From Fulvivirga marina (lineage in GTDB: Bacteria > Bacteroidota > Bacteroidia > Cytophagales > Cyclobacteriaceae), in assembly GCF_016775155.1 (NCBI RefSeq), contig NZ_JAEUGD010000042.1, forward strand, positions 434,001-498,000: a DNA stretch of 64,000 nt, given 5' to 3'. The position numbers and the translations under genes are program-made. The notes under the pieces were generated by a model. The model made no database searches. It was not told where the DNA came from and saw only the letters and a program-made list of their open reading frames with translations. Of this stretch, positions 9,233 through 18,305 are shown piece by piece. Numbering within the stretch: the stretch's first letter is position 1; the number at the start of each line of letters is the position of its first letter.

Positions 9233-9403
9233 GTTATAAGTTAAGTTTTAAAATAGTGCGGTAAGTCGCATGAATTTTTAATATCCGCAAAAAATACTGG
9301 GTTTGCCTCTCCTTTTAATAGGGGTGAATCCAAATTATTGTCGCATTATCAACCCTACGCCAATTGACTAGCAGCGGGTAAACGTGGAGTTGATCTGTAT
9401 GGT

Positions 9404-9808
9404 TTACATTTCTTCTTCCATTTCATATTCGATCATATTAATTTCCAGGCCGCTTTCCTCCATAAAGTCTTCACCTTCCATTAATACTTCCTCATCGTCA
9501 GGGTCAGGGTAATGCCAGTTTACAGTTACTCCTTTTCCTTCGTCCCCATGGCCTTTTAATACTCTTAACATTTCAAGAATAGCTCTTGAAGAACTGGTGT
9601 TGAAGTAAGTCAACTTTAGATCTAGTTGAAGGCTTTTGTTTCCTTCAGCGAAAAAATCAGAAAACCAAGCCGAGATCTTTTCATAAAACTCAAACGGCTC
9701 TTCGAGGTATGATTCACCTGTAATGCTACAAATACCTGTCTCGGCATTTAATTTTACATGCGGGGTGAAGTACGTGTCTCTACTTCCTTCAATAATTAAA
9801 TTCTGCAT
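9404..9808 (-). CDS. SiaC-family regulatory phosphoprotein (DUF1987)
   Basis: A 134-residue protein of the SiaC/DUF1987 family. In Pseudomonas aeruginosa, SiaC is phosphorylated by the SiaB kinase, dephosphorylated by the SiaA phosphatase, and in the unphosphorylated state activates a diguanylate cyclase. The segment LTYFNTSSSRAILEM (about residues 66-80) matches the family's phosphosite region, with Thr71 the likely phosphoacceptor by position. TPHVKLNAETGICSITGESYLE is the N-terminal family signature. The acidic tail (MIEYEMEEEM) is short. It starts 3 bp after the kinase stop, so the two are co-translated. No GGDEF protein occurs in the window, so its effector is unknown. Confidence 0.85.
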   Translation of the reverse strand: MQNLIIEGSRDTYFTPHVKLNAETGICSITGESYLEEPFEFYEKISAWFSDFFAEGNKSLQLDLKLTYFNTSSSRAILEMLRVLKGHGDEGKGVTVNWHYPDPDDEEVLMEGEDFMEESGLEINMIEYEMEEEM

Positions 9809-9811
9809 ATT

Positions 9812-10372
9812 TTATAAGGTTTGCTGTTTTAATACATTTACTGATATTGTGAAAAAGGAGTGCTCTTTGTCTACTTCTTTAATGTCAAGTTCCAAAGGCA
9901 GGTCTGATTTTAACGCAACTTGTATCAAGCCTATATTTCCCCCTTTGTGGTTGGCTTTTATTTCGCTGCTTCTGTACTCACGTTTCATGGCTCGCAGGCC
10001 CTCATGGTCCAGATTGTTTATTTCTTCACATTTTTCTACAATTTGTTTCAGTACATCATTTTTAACCAAATTCCCTGAAATCAAAATGTAAGATTCTTTT
10101 GTTTCATAAACTGCTATTGTACCAACACCCCATTTCAAGCCAGACTCTAACTGATTTTTTTCGGCAGAGTATAGGGAAATGTTTTGTGCAAGTTCCATAA
10201 AAACGGAAAAGAGCCTGTGCCCTATTTTGGGAGGATCAAAAATCTTTTTCCTGATTTTTGTGCCTATCTCAGATAAAATAATCTCATCAAATGGGCCCTT
10301 GTAGTAGACTATTATGTTCCGATTCATGCTACTATAGAAATCGACAAGGTTCTCGTATTTTTGATTTTCCAT
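9812..10372 (-). CDS. SiaB-family protein kinase (DUF6272)
   Basis: A 186-residue cytosolic protein resembling SiaB, a GHKL-fold kinase of the anti-sigma-factor type that phosphorylates SiaC. The helix RLFSVFMELAQNISLYSAEK holds the N-box-like Glu/Asn pair expected for ATP-Mg binding, and HKGGNIGLIQVALKS resembles the glycine-rich lid of the fold. It lies between the SpoIIE phosphatase (40 bp upstream) and SiaC-like gene (3 bp downstream), reproducing the phosphatase-kinase-target order of the siaABC set. Sequence identity to the Pseudomonas protein could not be measured here; the assignment rests on motif, size and context. Confidence 0.78.
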   Translation of the reverse strand: MENQKYENLVDFYSSMNRNIIVYYKGPFDEIILSEIGTKIRKKIFDPPKIGHRLFSVFMELAQNISLYSAEKNQLESGLKWGVGTIAVYETKESYILISGNLVKNDVLKQIVEKCEEINNLDHEGLRAMKREYRSSEIKANHKGGNIGLIQVALKSDLPLELDIKEVDKEHSFFTISVNVLKQQTL

Positions 10373-10412
10373 TTAATATTAATTTATAGCTAGTTTAAAA
10401 AATTTATTTGCG

Positions 10413-12983
10413 TCAAACCCTTATGGCTATAAGAGTGATATCATCCCTTTGCTCGGCATCTTTTTTATGATCAGCCAATGCATTTTCGAATTTTTGTTTT
10501 TGGGATTGAAGGTCTAGGTGATTTACTTCCTCAATAAGTGATTTGAATCTTTTCTTGTTAAACCGCTTTCTGTTAGGGTTGTTTTGATCGATATACCCAT
10601 CTGTGGTTAGGTAAAGTGTTGCGCCTTTGGATAATTCCAATGTCTTATTTGTAAAGTTCCTTTGGGCTGTAGTGTTGGCTCCACCTATTGATTTTCTATC
10701 TCCATCGATCTCTAGTAGTTCTCCTTCATTCACAATGAATAGGGTATGCTTTGCACCCGCATAGGTTAATTTTACCTTTTCATTGCCATTAGGCTCGATT
10801 ACACATATACCCAGGTCCATACCATCATGGTTTTGGGTTTCTGTCTGACTCAGTTTTCTCCTTATGCCCTCATGTAATTGGTTAAGAGCCTCGGCAGGGT
10901 TGGTTACCCCTTTTTGATCTATTATTTCATTTAGGGTTGTACTGCCTATTACAGACATAAGTGCTCCGGGTACTCCATGGCCAGTACAGTCAACAATGGA
11001 GACTATTTTTTTTCCATTAACTTCTTCCATTCTATAGAAATCACCGGAGACAATGTCCTTTGGCATATAAGTGATGAAGTTATCAGGGAATAGTTTACTC
11101 TTTATACTGCTGGATGGAAGTATAGAACTCTGTATGCGTTGAGCATATTGAATACTAAAGGTAATCTTTCTGTTTTGTACTTCCAGTTGCCCTTTTTGTT
11201 GTTCCAATACATCCTGAGTGGCCTGAAGTTCTTCCATGTTTTGTTGAAGCTCTTCGTTCTTCTCTGTGATTTCAAACTGCTGGGCCTTAAGCATTTTGTT
11301 GGCCTTTCGTTTTTGAACAAAGCTGAAAATAATTATTCCAAGAATCAGAGCAAATAAGCCAAACATCCAATAGGTATACTTGAGTTGTTCGCTTTGTAGT
11401 TTTTTGTCAGCTTCCAAAAGCTGTATAGCCTTTTTCTGTTTCTCATCTTCCAGTGCTTTTCTTTTCAATTCAAGGTTTTGAAGCTCCTTTTCTTTTTCCA
11501 GAGATATTAATTCTCTATTCTTTTTCTCAGTTTCAAGTTGCTGTTGTGCAAGAGCCAGAGCCTGCTCGGTTCGCTCTTTTTCCAACAACTGGTTTTTGTA
11601 CTCAATTTCTCTGAGTTCCTGATCACGTTTGAGTAGAGCCAGCTCTTTTTCTTTAAGTTTTATTTCATTTTCCTTCCGCTCGTCTTCCACTGCTTGTCTT
11701 TCTTCTTCGGCAAGCAATGTTTTAATCTCTTCCTCATTTCTTTCTATTTCCAGCTGCTTTTTGAGCATTAGCTGCTCTCTTTCCTTCTCTTGATCTTTAA
11801 GCTTTTCATCGAGCTTTTTATGCAGTTCCAGATACTTTTTAGCTTTAGCAGTATTATTATCCATCGTATAGATCATATGGAGGATCTTGTAGCTTGTTAG
11901 TAAAACTTCTTCAGCCTGTAATGGCTCTGCTAGTTCGATTGCATCAGTAACAGATTTTAAAGCCTGGGAAATATTTCCGCTGATATAGTAATTACCTGCC
12001 AGGTAGTTTTTTGTGTTGGCTATTTCTATCTGGTTTTCTTCTTTTTCTCTGATCTTTAGAGCTATTTGATAGTTTTCTTTGGCTCTGGTGTATGACTTTA
12101 AGGTGGTGAAGGCTACCCCAACATTAATATGTAGCAGGGCTTTGTCACTTTCCTTAAGGTTTTCAGGTTGTTTGCTAACCAGCTCTGTTACCATATTAAA
12201 GTAGTCCAGTGATGTTTTTAAATCGCCGGTTCGTTTATGTATAAAACCTATGTTGTTATAAGCTGATGACAGCGCTACCAGATCATTTTCCTTTTTATAA
12301 ACCTCTACTAACTTGGTATTGTATTTTAAGGCTGATCGATACTGGTTGTTTAACTCGCTTAGTAAAGAAAGTTCCTTGTACGTTTCTATAACTTTATCCT
12401 TGTTCCCTGTTCTCTCATACTCAGATAGCAACTTAGTCTCTGTCGACATGGCATGAGGATAGTCTTCCAACTGTTTATATGAGTAGGCAATATTTTCTAA
12501 TAATACTATGCGCAGATGTGGTTTACTTTTGATTTCAAGAGCTTTCTTAAAAGCCTTTTCAAAGTAGCTTATGGCCTGGTTGTGGGCGTCCTGGTTTTGA
12601 TATAAACTCCCGATATCAATAAGCGTATTGATATTCATTTGCGGGTTATTTAGTAGATCAAAAGCCTGAATAGCCACAAAATAGTATTTCAAAGCCTCAT
12701 TGTATTCTTTTTTCTCAGTGTAGGCTTTTCCTAATACCTGACTGCTGTTTGCTTCCCCGGTAAGGTAAGATGCCTTTTTAGCGAGCTCATAGGCATTTCT
12801 GGCTGTTGAAATTGCCAGGTCAAAACTCTTCTGTTTAAGGAGACCTTGAGCTTCATTAAGTAATCGTGCTGATTTTACAGAATCTGTAGCCTCATTTTCC
12901 TGAGCCATGGCATTAAATTGTATCGTTACCGCCAGTAAAGAGGTAAGGCCGAGGAGTAAAGGATGAAATATTTTTATGTTCAT
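10413..12983 (-). CDS. TPR/coiled-coil SpoIIE-family serine phosphatase
   Basis: An 856-residue membrane protein with a signal sequence (cleavage near AMAQ), about eight tetratricopeptide repeats (about residues 35-380), and a Lys/Glu-rich coiled coil of about 150 residues. A single membrane helix (YTYWMFGLFALILGIIIFSF) and a second short coiled coil follow. The C-terminal PP2C-like SpoIIE domain (about 610-856) has PKDIVSGDFY, DCTGHGVPGALMS, LTYAGAKHTLF and QRDDITLIAIRV, including the metal-binding aspartates. The TPR part would be periplasmic and the phosphatase cytosolic. It takes the SiaA position, with TPR sensing in place of the HAMP-type input of Pseudomonas SiaA. The likely substrate is the SiaC-like protein two genes on. 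It begins 20 bp after the TonB-dependent receptor gene. Confidence 0.9.
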   Translation of the reverse strand: MNIKIFHPLLLGLTSLLAVTIQFNAMAQENEATDSVKSARLLNEAQGLLKQKSFDLAISTARNAYELAKKASYLTGEANSSQVLGKAYTEKKEYNEALKYYFVAIQAFDLLNNPQMNINTLIDIGSLYQNQDAHNQAISYFEKAFKKALEIKSKPHLRIVLLENIAYSYKQLEDYPHAMSTETKLLSEYERTGNKDKVIETYKELSLLSELNNQYRSALKYNTKLVEVYKKENDLVALSSAYNNIGFIHKRTGDLKTSLDYFNMVTELVSKQPENLKESDKALLHINVGVAFTTLKSYTRAKENYQIALKIREKEENQIEIANTKNYLAGNYYISGNISQALKSVTDAIELAEPLQAEEVLLTSYKILHMIYTMDNNTAKAKKYLELHKKLDEKLKDQEKEREQLMLKKQLEIERNEEEIKTLLAEEERQAVEDERKENEIKLKEKELALLKRDQELREIEYKNQLLEKERTEQALALAQQQLETEKKNRELISLEKEKELQNLELKRKALEDEKQKKAIQLLEADKKLQSEQLKYTYWMFGLFALILGIIIFSFVQKRKANKMLKAQQFEITEKNEELQQNMEELQATQDVLEQQKGQLEVQNRKITFSIQYAQRIQSSILPSSSIKSKLFPDNFITYMPKDIVSGDFYRMEEVNGKKIVSIVDCTGHGVPGALMSVIGSTTLNEIIDQKGVTNPAEALNQLHEGIRRKLSQTETQNHDGMDLGICVIEPNGNEKVKLTYAGAKHTLFIVNEGELLEIDGDRKSIGGANTTAQRNFTNKTLELSKGATLYLTTDGYIDQNNPNRKRFNKKRFKSLIEEVNHLDLQSQKQKFENALADHKKDAEQRDDITLIAIRV

Positions 12984-13003
12984 TTTATGAAAATCTTGAG
13001 GTT

Positions 13004-15079
13004 TTAAAATTTGATTTTTGCTCCGATGAGATATATCCCAGGTATATCGTCGGCAAAAATGAACTCTTTGCTTTTAGAGCCGATGGGGTTCCGCACATTG
13101 ATGAATAATGCGTTTTCCTGCCACACTTTGTATGAAACCTTTAGCGCAGGGAGCAGCTTGGCGGGTATTTTTCGAATTCCGTTCAAAGCGACCATTTCAT
13201 GTTGGCCAAAGGCATAGAGGCTGACTGCAATATTTAGTTTGTCAAGCATGGTCCTGTAATTGGCGGTTATTCCTCCAAAGTATTTAGGGGAAAGGCCAGA
13301 GCCAGAGGCAGTAGTGTCATTGTCAAAGCGGGTGCTCTGGAACGTTGCAAACGTATGAACTTTGAGCTTTCCTGATATTTTTGCTGTAAGGTTTACTGTT
13401 ATGCCATTCCTCTTCAATATTACCGATGAGTTAACGATTTGGCTGTTAATGGTATCGTTATTTACAGCAGCGATTATCGGTATTTGGCTATTAGAATTTT
13501 GAACGTGAAAATAATCAACTCCTAAGATGATCTTATCAGTAACATTTATCCGTGTACCAAGGCTGTAACTTTTAGATATAGCTACGTCAAGGTCATTGTT
13601 GATGATATTTCTTATAACTGAGCCATCCGCATTTGTTATTGTACTTTCGTTGAAAGCATTATTGGCAAATTCACCTTGGTTTCCCTTTGCGTAAGAAGCT
13701 CTTACCAGCACCTTTTTGATGGGTGTATACGCTGCTGCTGTCTGGTAACTTACTACGGACTGGTCATCGTAAAGGTCGTAGCTTATGCCTCCATCCAATG
13801 TCAATTTTTTCTCTAGAAATGATGCATTAGTTTTAAGAAATCCCCCATAGTATGTCAGGTCTTTTTTTCCATTAATGATGTTAGGGTAGGCATTGTCATC
13901 CGAAGTTTGTTTTGAGTCATCAAACATTGAAGACTGATACCTTAAACCGGGGGTTAATGTAAGCCCCTTCATTGAATGGTTATAAAATACCCTGGTGTTG
14001 ATTTTGTCTACTTCAAAACTGTATCCGGGATAACCCACGGCGAGATTTTGATCAGCAGTGATATAAGACGCCTGAAAGTGCAGGTTGCTCCATCGGGTAT
14101 TTAAATTGAGAAACTGTGAAGACGATGAACGTCTTGTGAAGGTCAGTTCTTCAAAACTATAATGTACACTTTGTGCTTCTGAGTCCTGAGAGGAGATAGA
14201 TACATTGATGTCTGTGTTGTCATTGGGAGAATACTGAACAAAGGCATTTATACCCATATCCTGTCTGGCGAGAGTACCATAGAGGTTGGTTTCTTCTACA
14301 TTAGATTGGAAGAAGAGTAAAGAGTCGGCTGGAATGTACCTGTTCTCGCTGGCCACATAGTATTCATCCTGAAATCTCCTGGTGTCGATATATTTTCCCG
14401 ACAACCTAACCAGTACTTTGTCATTAATGCCGAAACCTATCGCAGCATTGTTGACCAATGTGTGTGGTGTACCACCCTGAATGTTAGCAGTTACACTGAG
14501 GCTGTTGCTCTCCGGTTTTCTAGTGATAATATTAATAAAGCCATTGGCTGCATCACGTCCGAATAGCACAGAGGAAGGTCCTGCCACTATTTCAATTTTT
14601 TCGACATCACCTAATGTTATTGGTAGAGTTTCCCAAAAAATGCCTCCTGTAAAGTGATCATTTACAGGCATGTTGTCAATCATTACCAACGCCATGCTGC
14701 TTTTGTACTGAAAAAGACCTGTTTGTCCTGGAATATTATCTGTGCCTAATAGGTGTACTTCATACAGGCCATTAGTTTTTTGCCTGACAAGTAAGCCCGG
14801 AGCCAGCCGTAAAGCTTCAGGTATGGTGAGAGTACCTGCGTTTTCAATTTCCTCACGGGTAATTACGTATGCCTGATAGGGTGTACGGTTTATATCTTCC
14901 TTATTGCCAGTGGCAGAAGAAATATGGACTGTGGCATCTCCTTCAAACTCCAGGTTAAGTATATCCTGATCTACAGTGAATCTATAAATATCATCGGTCG
15001 GTGTCTTTACATCTTCGTCTTGAGCAAAAGCAGACCCTGTTAATAGCACCAGTATTAAGGTGAAATATTTGATTTTCAT
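13004..15079 (-). CDS. TonB-dependent outer-membrane receptor
   Basis: A 691-residue TonB-dependent receptor. The start at 15079 places a clean signal peptide first (MKIKYFTLILVLLTG, cleavage near AFAQ); an upstream in-frame codon adds 12 residues without purpose. The plug domain (about 55-200) shows YVITREEIENAGTLTIPEAL, LVMIDNMPVN and VEIVAGPSSVLFGRDAANG, followed by a beta-barrel ending in a terminal Phe. It lacks the carboxypeptidase-like N-terminal domain of SusC proteins and has no SusD beside it. Instead it lies 23 bp after an FN3/RHS-like lipoprotein gene and 20 bp before a SpoIIE phosphatase gene. The ligand is unknown; a signalling role is an inference from context. Confidence 0.9.
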   Translation of the reverse strand: MKIKYFTLILVLLTGSAFAQDEDVKTPTDDIYRFTVDQDILNLEFEGDATVHISSATGNKEDINRTPYQAYVITREEIENAGTLTIPEALRLAPGLLVRQKTNGLYEVHLLGTDNIPGQTGLFQYKSSMALVMIDNMPVNDHFTGGIFWETLPITLGDVEKIEIVAGPSSVLFGRDAANGFINIITRKPESNSLSVTANIQGGTPHTLVNNAAIGFGINDKVLVRLSGKYIDTRRFQDEYYVASENRYIPADSLLFFQSNVEETNLYGTLARQDMGINAFVQYSPNDNTDINVSISSQDSEAQSVHYSFEELTFTRRSSSSQFLNLNTRWSNLHFQASYITADQNLAVGYPGYSFEVDKINTRVFYNHSMKGLTLTPGLRYQSSMFDDSKQTSDDNAYPNIINGKKDLTYYGGFLKTNASFLEKKLTLDGGISYDLYDDQSVVSYQTAAAYTPIKKVLVRASYAKGNQGEFANNAFNESTITNADGSVIRNIINNDLDVAISKSYSLGTRINVTDKIILGVDYFHVQNSNSQIPIIAAVNNDTINSQIVNSSVILKRNGITVNLTAKISGKLKVHTFATFQSTRFDNDTTASGSGLSPKYFGGITANYRTMLDKLNIAVSLYAFGQHEMVALNGIRKIPAKLLPALKVSYKVWQENALFINVRNPIGSKSKEFIFADDIPGIYLIGAKIKF

Positions 15080-15102
15080 GATAAGAGAAAGTTTTGCTTT
15101 AT

Positions 15103-16452
15103 TTAAAAATTGCACCCGGTGAATTCGTATTGAAGTCCATAATACCCCCTTCTTTGATAGGCAACATCTCTTTCATTTATGTCGTAGATAAATACCTCTT
15201 CTTCAAAAAAACTAGGGTCACTAGGGATGAAGTTTCCTTTAGCGTAAACCGGGTTGCTAATACCATGGTATGGCCTGTGGGAAAATCCGCTGAAGTCATC
15301 AGTAATGAACTGTCGAATTCCGAATGGAATTAGCACTTTTGGGTTGAAATTAATATCGTACTTGAATTCACCTGTTTGTTGCCCGTCTGAATTTAACACT
15401 CTTGTAACATTGCCATCCTCGTCTAATTCGTAATCCTCGTAAATAAGGACATTTCCAATAGGGACATCATACTTGCGGAATCCTGTGAGCTGACTGTTGC
15501 TGTTATAGATGAATTCACTGACCTCGGAGGATGAATAAAGTGGTTTGAATGTTTCCATGGAGACTAGAACACCATCGGAATAGTTTAACTTATGCTCGGC
15601 AGTTAGAATGTTGGCATAGTAATACTTTACGCTATCCAAACGGTTATTGGCATCATAGTGTATGTCCCACCTTTCTAGGGCAGGAGAGCCTGTAAATGCA
15701 TAGTTGATGGTGCTAATTTGTCCGTCGCCGTTATAAGCGAAAGCAACTTCATAACCTGAAGGTTGTAAAATCCGGGAGAGTTTACAGTCTTTGGTAATAT
15801 AAGGATCAACCCTGACCACGTTAGAGTATGCCGAGGTTTTATTCAGGCGCTTGGTCAATACCCTATAGTAATACGTTAGTCTGTAATCCAAATCTTCGAC
15901 TAAAATGGAGTTTGTTATAACCTCCTTACGGTTGTAGGTGCTCAGTATATTCGTAAAGCCGGAGTCTGAGGCTACTTCTATCAGGTAGCTGGCAGCTTCA
16001 TCTACTGTATCCCAATTGGCTACAAACTCAAATACTTTTTGGTCAGAAGCATTCAGAGCAACGGGAGCAGGTAACAAGCCTGTTTCAACTGAAATTATAT
16101 TCGAGTTACCAGAGATGGTATTACCCTTCTTAGCCCTGACCCGGTAATAGTAAGTTTCTTCCACAGATAGGCCGTTGACAATAACGGATGTGCTATGTAT
16201 TTCCAGGGACTGGAATCCGCTAACGAAGCTTGCGAAGTCGGAGTCAGGAGAGACATCTATATAATAAATATCACTGCCTAATACAGGCTCCCAAGATGCT
16301 GTGAAATTAGCAGAAGTGATATCTGTTGCTTCAAGGGCAATTGGGGTTGGTTGGATAAAATTGGTTTCTTGAAGTTCACAGCCAGCTGAAAAAGCTAATA
16401 AAACACTGATAAGCAGTGCGTAAACCTTTCGGTTTAAATAGAATAGTGCCAT
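15103..16452 (-). CDS. lipoprotein with two fibronectin type III domains and RHS-like YD repeats
   Basis: A 449-residue lipoprotein. The start at 16452 gives a signal peptide ending FSAGC. Two tandem FN3-like domains (about residues 35-215) repeat the pattern ITSANFTASWEPV, YYIDVSPDSDF, ETYYYRVRAKKG and then FVANWDTVDEA, YLIEVASDSGF, LTYYYRVLTKR. The C-terminal half has repeats such as FAYNGDGQIS, HYDANNRLDSVKYY, FIYNSNSQLTGFRKY and YELDEDGNVTRV, the YD/RHS or DUF4595 style of beta-strand repeat, probably forming an extended surface shell. It is the first gene of the minus-strand unit leading into the TonB receptor and SiaABC-like genes. A surface partner of the receptor is the natural guess, without direct proof. 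Confidence 0.75.
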   Translation of the reverse strand: MALFYLNRKVYALLISVLLAFSAGCELQETNFIQPTPIALEATDITSANFTASWEPVLGSDIYYIDVSPDSDFASFVSGFQSLEIHSTSVIVNGLSVEETYYYRVRAKKGNTISGNSNIISVETGLLPAPVALNASDQKVFEFVANWDTVDEAASYLIEVASDSGFTNILSTYNRKEVITNSILVEDLDYRLTYYYRVLTKRLNKTSAYSNVVRVDPYITKDCKLSRILQPSGYEVAFAYNGDGQISTINYAFTGSPALERWDIHYDANNRLDSVKYYYANILTAEHKLNYSDGVLVSMETFKPLYSSSEVSEFIYNSNSQLTGFRKYDVPIGNVLIYEDYELDEDGNVTRVLNSDGQQTGEFKYDINFNPKVLIPFGIRQFITDDFSGFSHRPYHGISNPVYAKGNFIPSDPSFFEEEVFIYDINERDVAYQRRGYYGLQYEFTGCNF

Positions 16453-16607
16453 TTTACTATAGTATGTAGTTTTACTGTTCAAACTGAACGTTTTACAAAA
16501 AATGGGGCGATACAGAGCGACTCATTGACTCTTGGCGGGAGCTCCTCGCAATAGGAGTGCCAACTCGTTAAATGGTCGTAATGAAGTGATTTAAATGGGA
16601 AGGTAAG

Positions 16608-16637
16608 AAAAAAAATCCAATTCTGGGACAATTGGAT
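16608..16637 (-). terminator. rho-independent terminator for the small lipoprotein gene
   Basis: On the minus strand, atccaatt (16637-16630) pairs perfectly with aattggat (16622-16615) around a 7-base loop, followed by a run of eight T (16615-16608). It follows the gene ending at 16763. Confidence 0.8.
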
Positions 16638-16762
16638 TCAATTTGGTATCAATAAACACTGGGTGGTTTTATGTAATATATGTGTGCTGTTTGAGCTTTT
16701 CTACTCTTATTGCTGATACTAGTCATATTTAGTACATGAAACTGCTCTTAAAATTAGTGAGT

Positions 16763-17218
16763 CTAGTGCAGGTCTTCCGCACTTTCATACTCAAGCCCTG
16801 GACCATCGCATATTTGCCAGGTTCCTATAAGTCTGTTTTTGTTGTCTACCCTAAGTAATTCTTTGGTGGCTGAAGTACAGCTTGCAACAAGATCGCTCTG
16901 GACTTTGTGAGTGAGTTCCAGGTACTCTCCATCTGAAAGGTTAACATACTGGTATGTCCCGGTAGCTTTTTGTGTTTGATTATCCTGTATACGGGTTTTT
17001 AAGAAGGTTCCATCCGGTTTTAGGGAAATAGTTTCCTGCCAGGCCATATCGTTTCCAGTTGTTTCGGAGCCTTTAAGGCTTCCTGACATTTGAACGAGTC
17101 TCCACTCTTTTATTTTTTGTTCGGCTTCTGAGTTTGGTTTTTCGGAATCCATATTATTATCTGTTGAACAGGAAAACAAACTTCCAATTGAAATAAGAAA
17201 TAACAAAATTAGTTTCAT
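16763..17218 (-). CDS. small lipoprotein, lipocalin-like
   Basis: A 151-residue protein with a lipoprotein signal (lipobox LFSC, Cys17). The mature part has a strand pattern like the lipocalin-like family common in Bacteroidota: KEWRLVQMSGSLKG, ISLKPDGTFLKTRI, ATGTYQYVNLSDGEYLELTH, and a final GTWQICDGPGLEYESA with a Cys that may pair with the earlier SCTS. No catalytic motif is seen, and the function is unknown. It stands alone, with its own terminator and about 1.1 kb of gene-poor DNA upstream. Confidence 0.7.
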   Translation of the reverse strand: MKLILLFLISIGSLFSCSTDNNMDSEKPNSEAEQKIKEWRLVQMSGSLKGSETTGNDMAWQETISLKPDGTFLKTRIQDNQTQKATGTYQYVNLSDGEYLELTHKVQSDLVASCTSATKELLRVDNKNRLIGTWQICDGPGLEYESAEDLH

Positions 17219-18305
17219 AATTAATTAAGTTTAGCATAATGGTTTCTATTCTATAAGACCCGATAAATCTCTTCAAGGTTGTAAAACTGGAAATGCTTAT
17301 GAGACTGTAAAGCCACAGGAAAATAGTGGTGCTTACATCTCTTAATAGTACTTCTGCTAGTATAACACGTTAGTCTATAGACATGTTGCAAAGAGGGGAA
17401 GGGCATTTTTATAAAAACTGTCCTTTTGTTTTTTGTTGATTTTCAGTAAATTACATATGCAGGCCCTCTGCAGGTTTTCTTGAAAAAAGTGAATCAATAG
17501 AGCAAAGTCATCAAATTCAGCTGACATGGTATCGTTTGAGCACTTAAATGGCATTCTCAATAAAATTACTCCTGCCGGAGGTAATGAGACTTTCAAAATC
17601 GAATGTATTTATTCTGACGGCATGGGGTATACAATATTAATGATTTATTTCTTTAATATTCCTGACTTGACAATTTTTGGCAGAATTGCATTTGAACAAG
17701 AAAGTGGAAGGGTCCAAAAATGCATATTTAGAAATCACTGTTTTGGAAGGTGTGATAATATTATTGATGCGCTTCTGGATGTTTATAATTATCAGCGTTC
17801 GGTATAAACTATTTGCTTTCTTACTCAGATAACACCTCAAGAGAATTTACAGTTGATGGGGTTTCCAATGAAACGGAGTTTTATGACATTTAGACCCACT
17901 TTTCTCACTGCGGAGGTTGTTTTTATGGTTATGGCGGTATTTATATCAATGGATATTACATTTGTAGTTAGACTGACTTGTTGGTTTATATTAGGGGATA
18001 ATTTTTTTAGTTTCTTTCGGTATTTTTTCAAAACCATCAGTATATATTAAGGTATGATGCTTTATCCTCCAGGATTAAAAGTGCAGTCAAGGTGCGCAGG
18101 ATACTTATTTCTCCAAATTCTAATACTTGCAACAGCGAAGATGACATTAAGTCTCGTCCGTTTATCGTTTTTAATATACCATAGGGGGGGGTAAGTGTTG
18201 TAGAGGATATATGCAGGTTGGTGATCTGGTAGCTGTTCGGTAATACTTGAGTATTCCTGAATGTACTGAGAGATACCGAAATTGAGGGCAGAATACAGAA
18301 GGTAT
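17219..18305. other. gene-poor stretch, possibly decayed coding DNA
   Basis: About 1.1 kb with no convincing gene. Short open frames exist on both strands at 17526-17807 (plus), 17837-18037 (minus) and 18062-18319 (minus), but none shows a recognisable domain or signal peptide. A run of nine G lies at about 18183-18191, rare in this AT-rich DNA. The stretch is far longer than the usual spacer here (10-300 bp), so it may hold remnants of deleted genes. No terminal inverted repeats or transposase motif was found. Confidence 0.4.
17526..17807 (+). CDS. hypothetical small protein, doubtful
   Basis: A 93-codon frame starting with ATG, with mixed amino-acid composition (for example FKIECIYSDGMGYTI and NIIDALLDVYNYQ) and four Cys in the second half. 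No domain is recognised and no ribosome-binding or promoter motif is visible. It is the most protein-like of the frames in this gene-poor stretch, but it may be spurious or a remnant of a longer gene. Confidence 0.25.
   Translation: MVSFEHLNGILNKITPAGGNETFKIECIYSDGMGYTILMIYFFNIPDLTIFGRIAFEQESGRVQKCIFRNHCFGRCDNIIDALLDVYNYQRSV

Noticed and set aside
17837-18037. Minus-strand 66-codon frame (VSLTTNVISIDINTA) and its plus-strand mirror
   Set aside because: No recognised domain and no start-site support; kept only as part of the gene-poor stretch.
18183-18191. Nine-G run as a quadruplex or phase-variable tract
   Set aside because: It is not within a supported gene and has no additional G-runs nearby; too little to claim a function.
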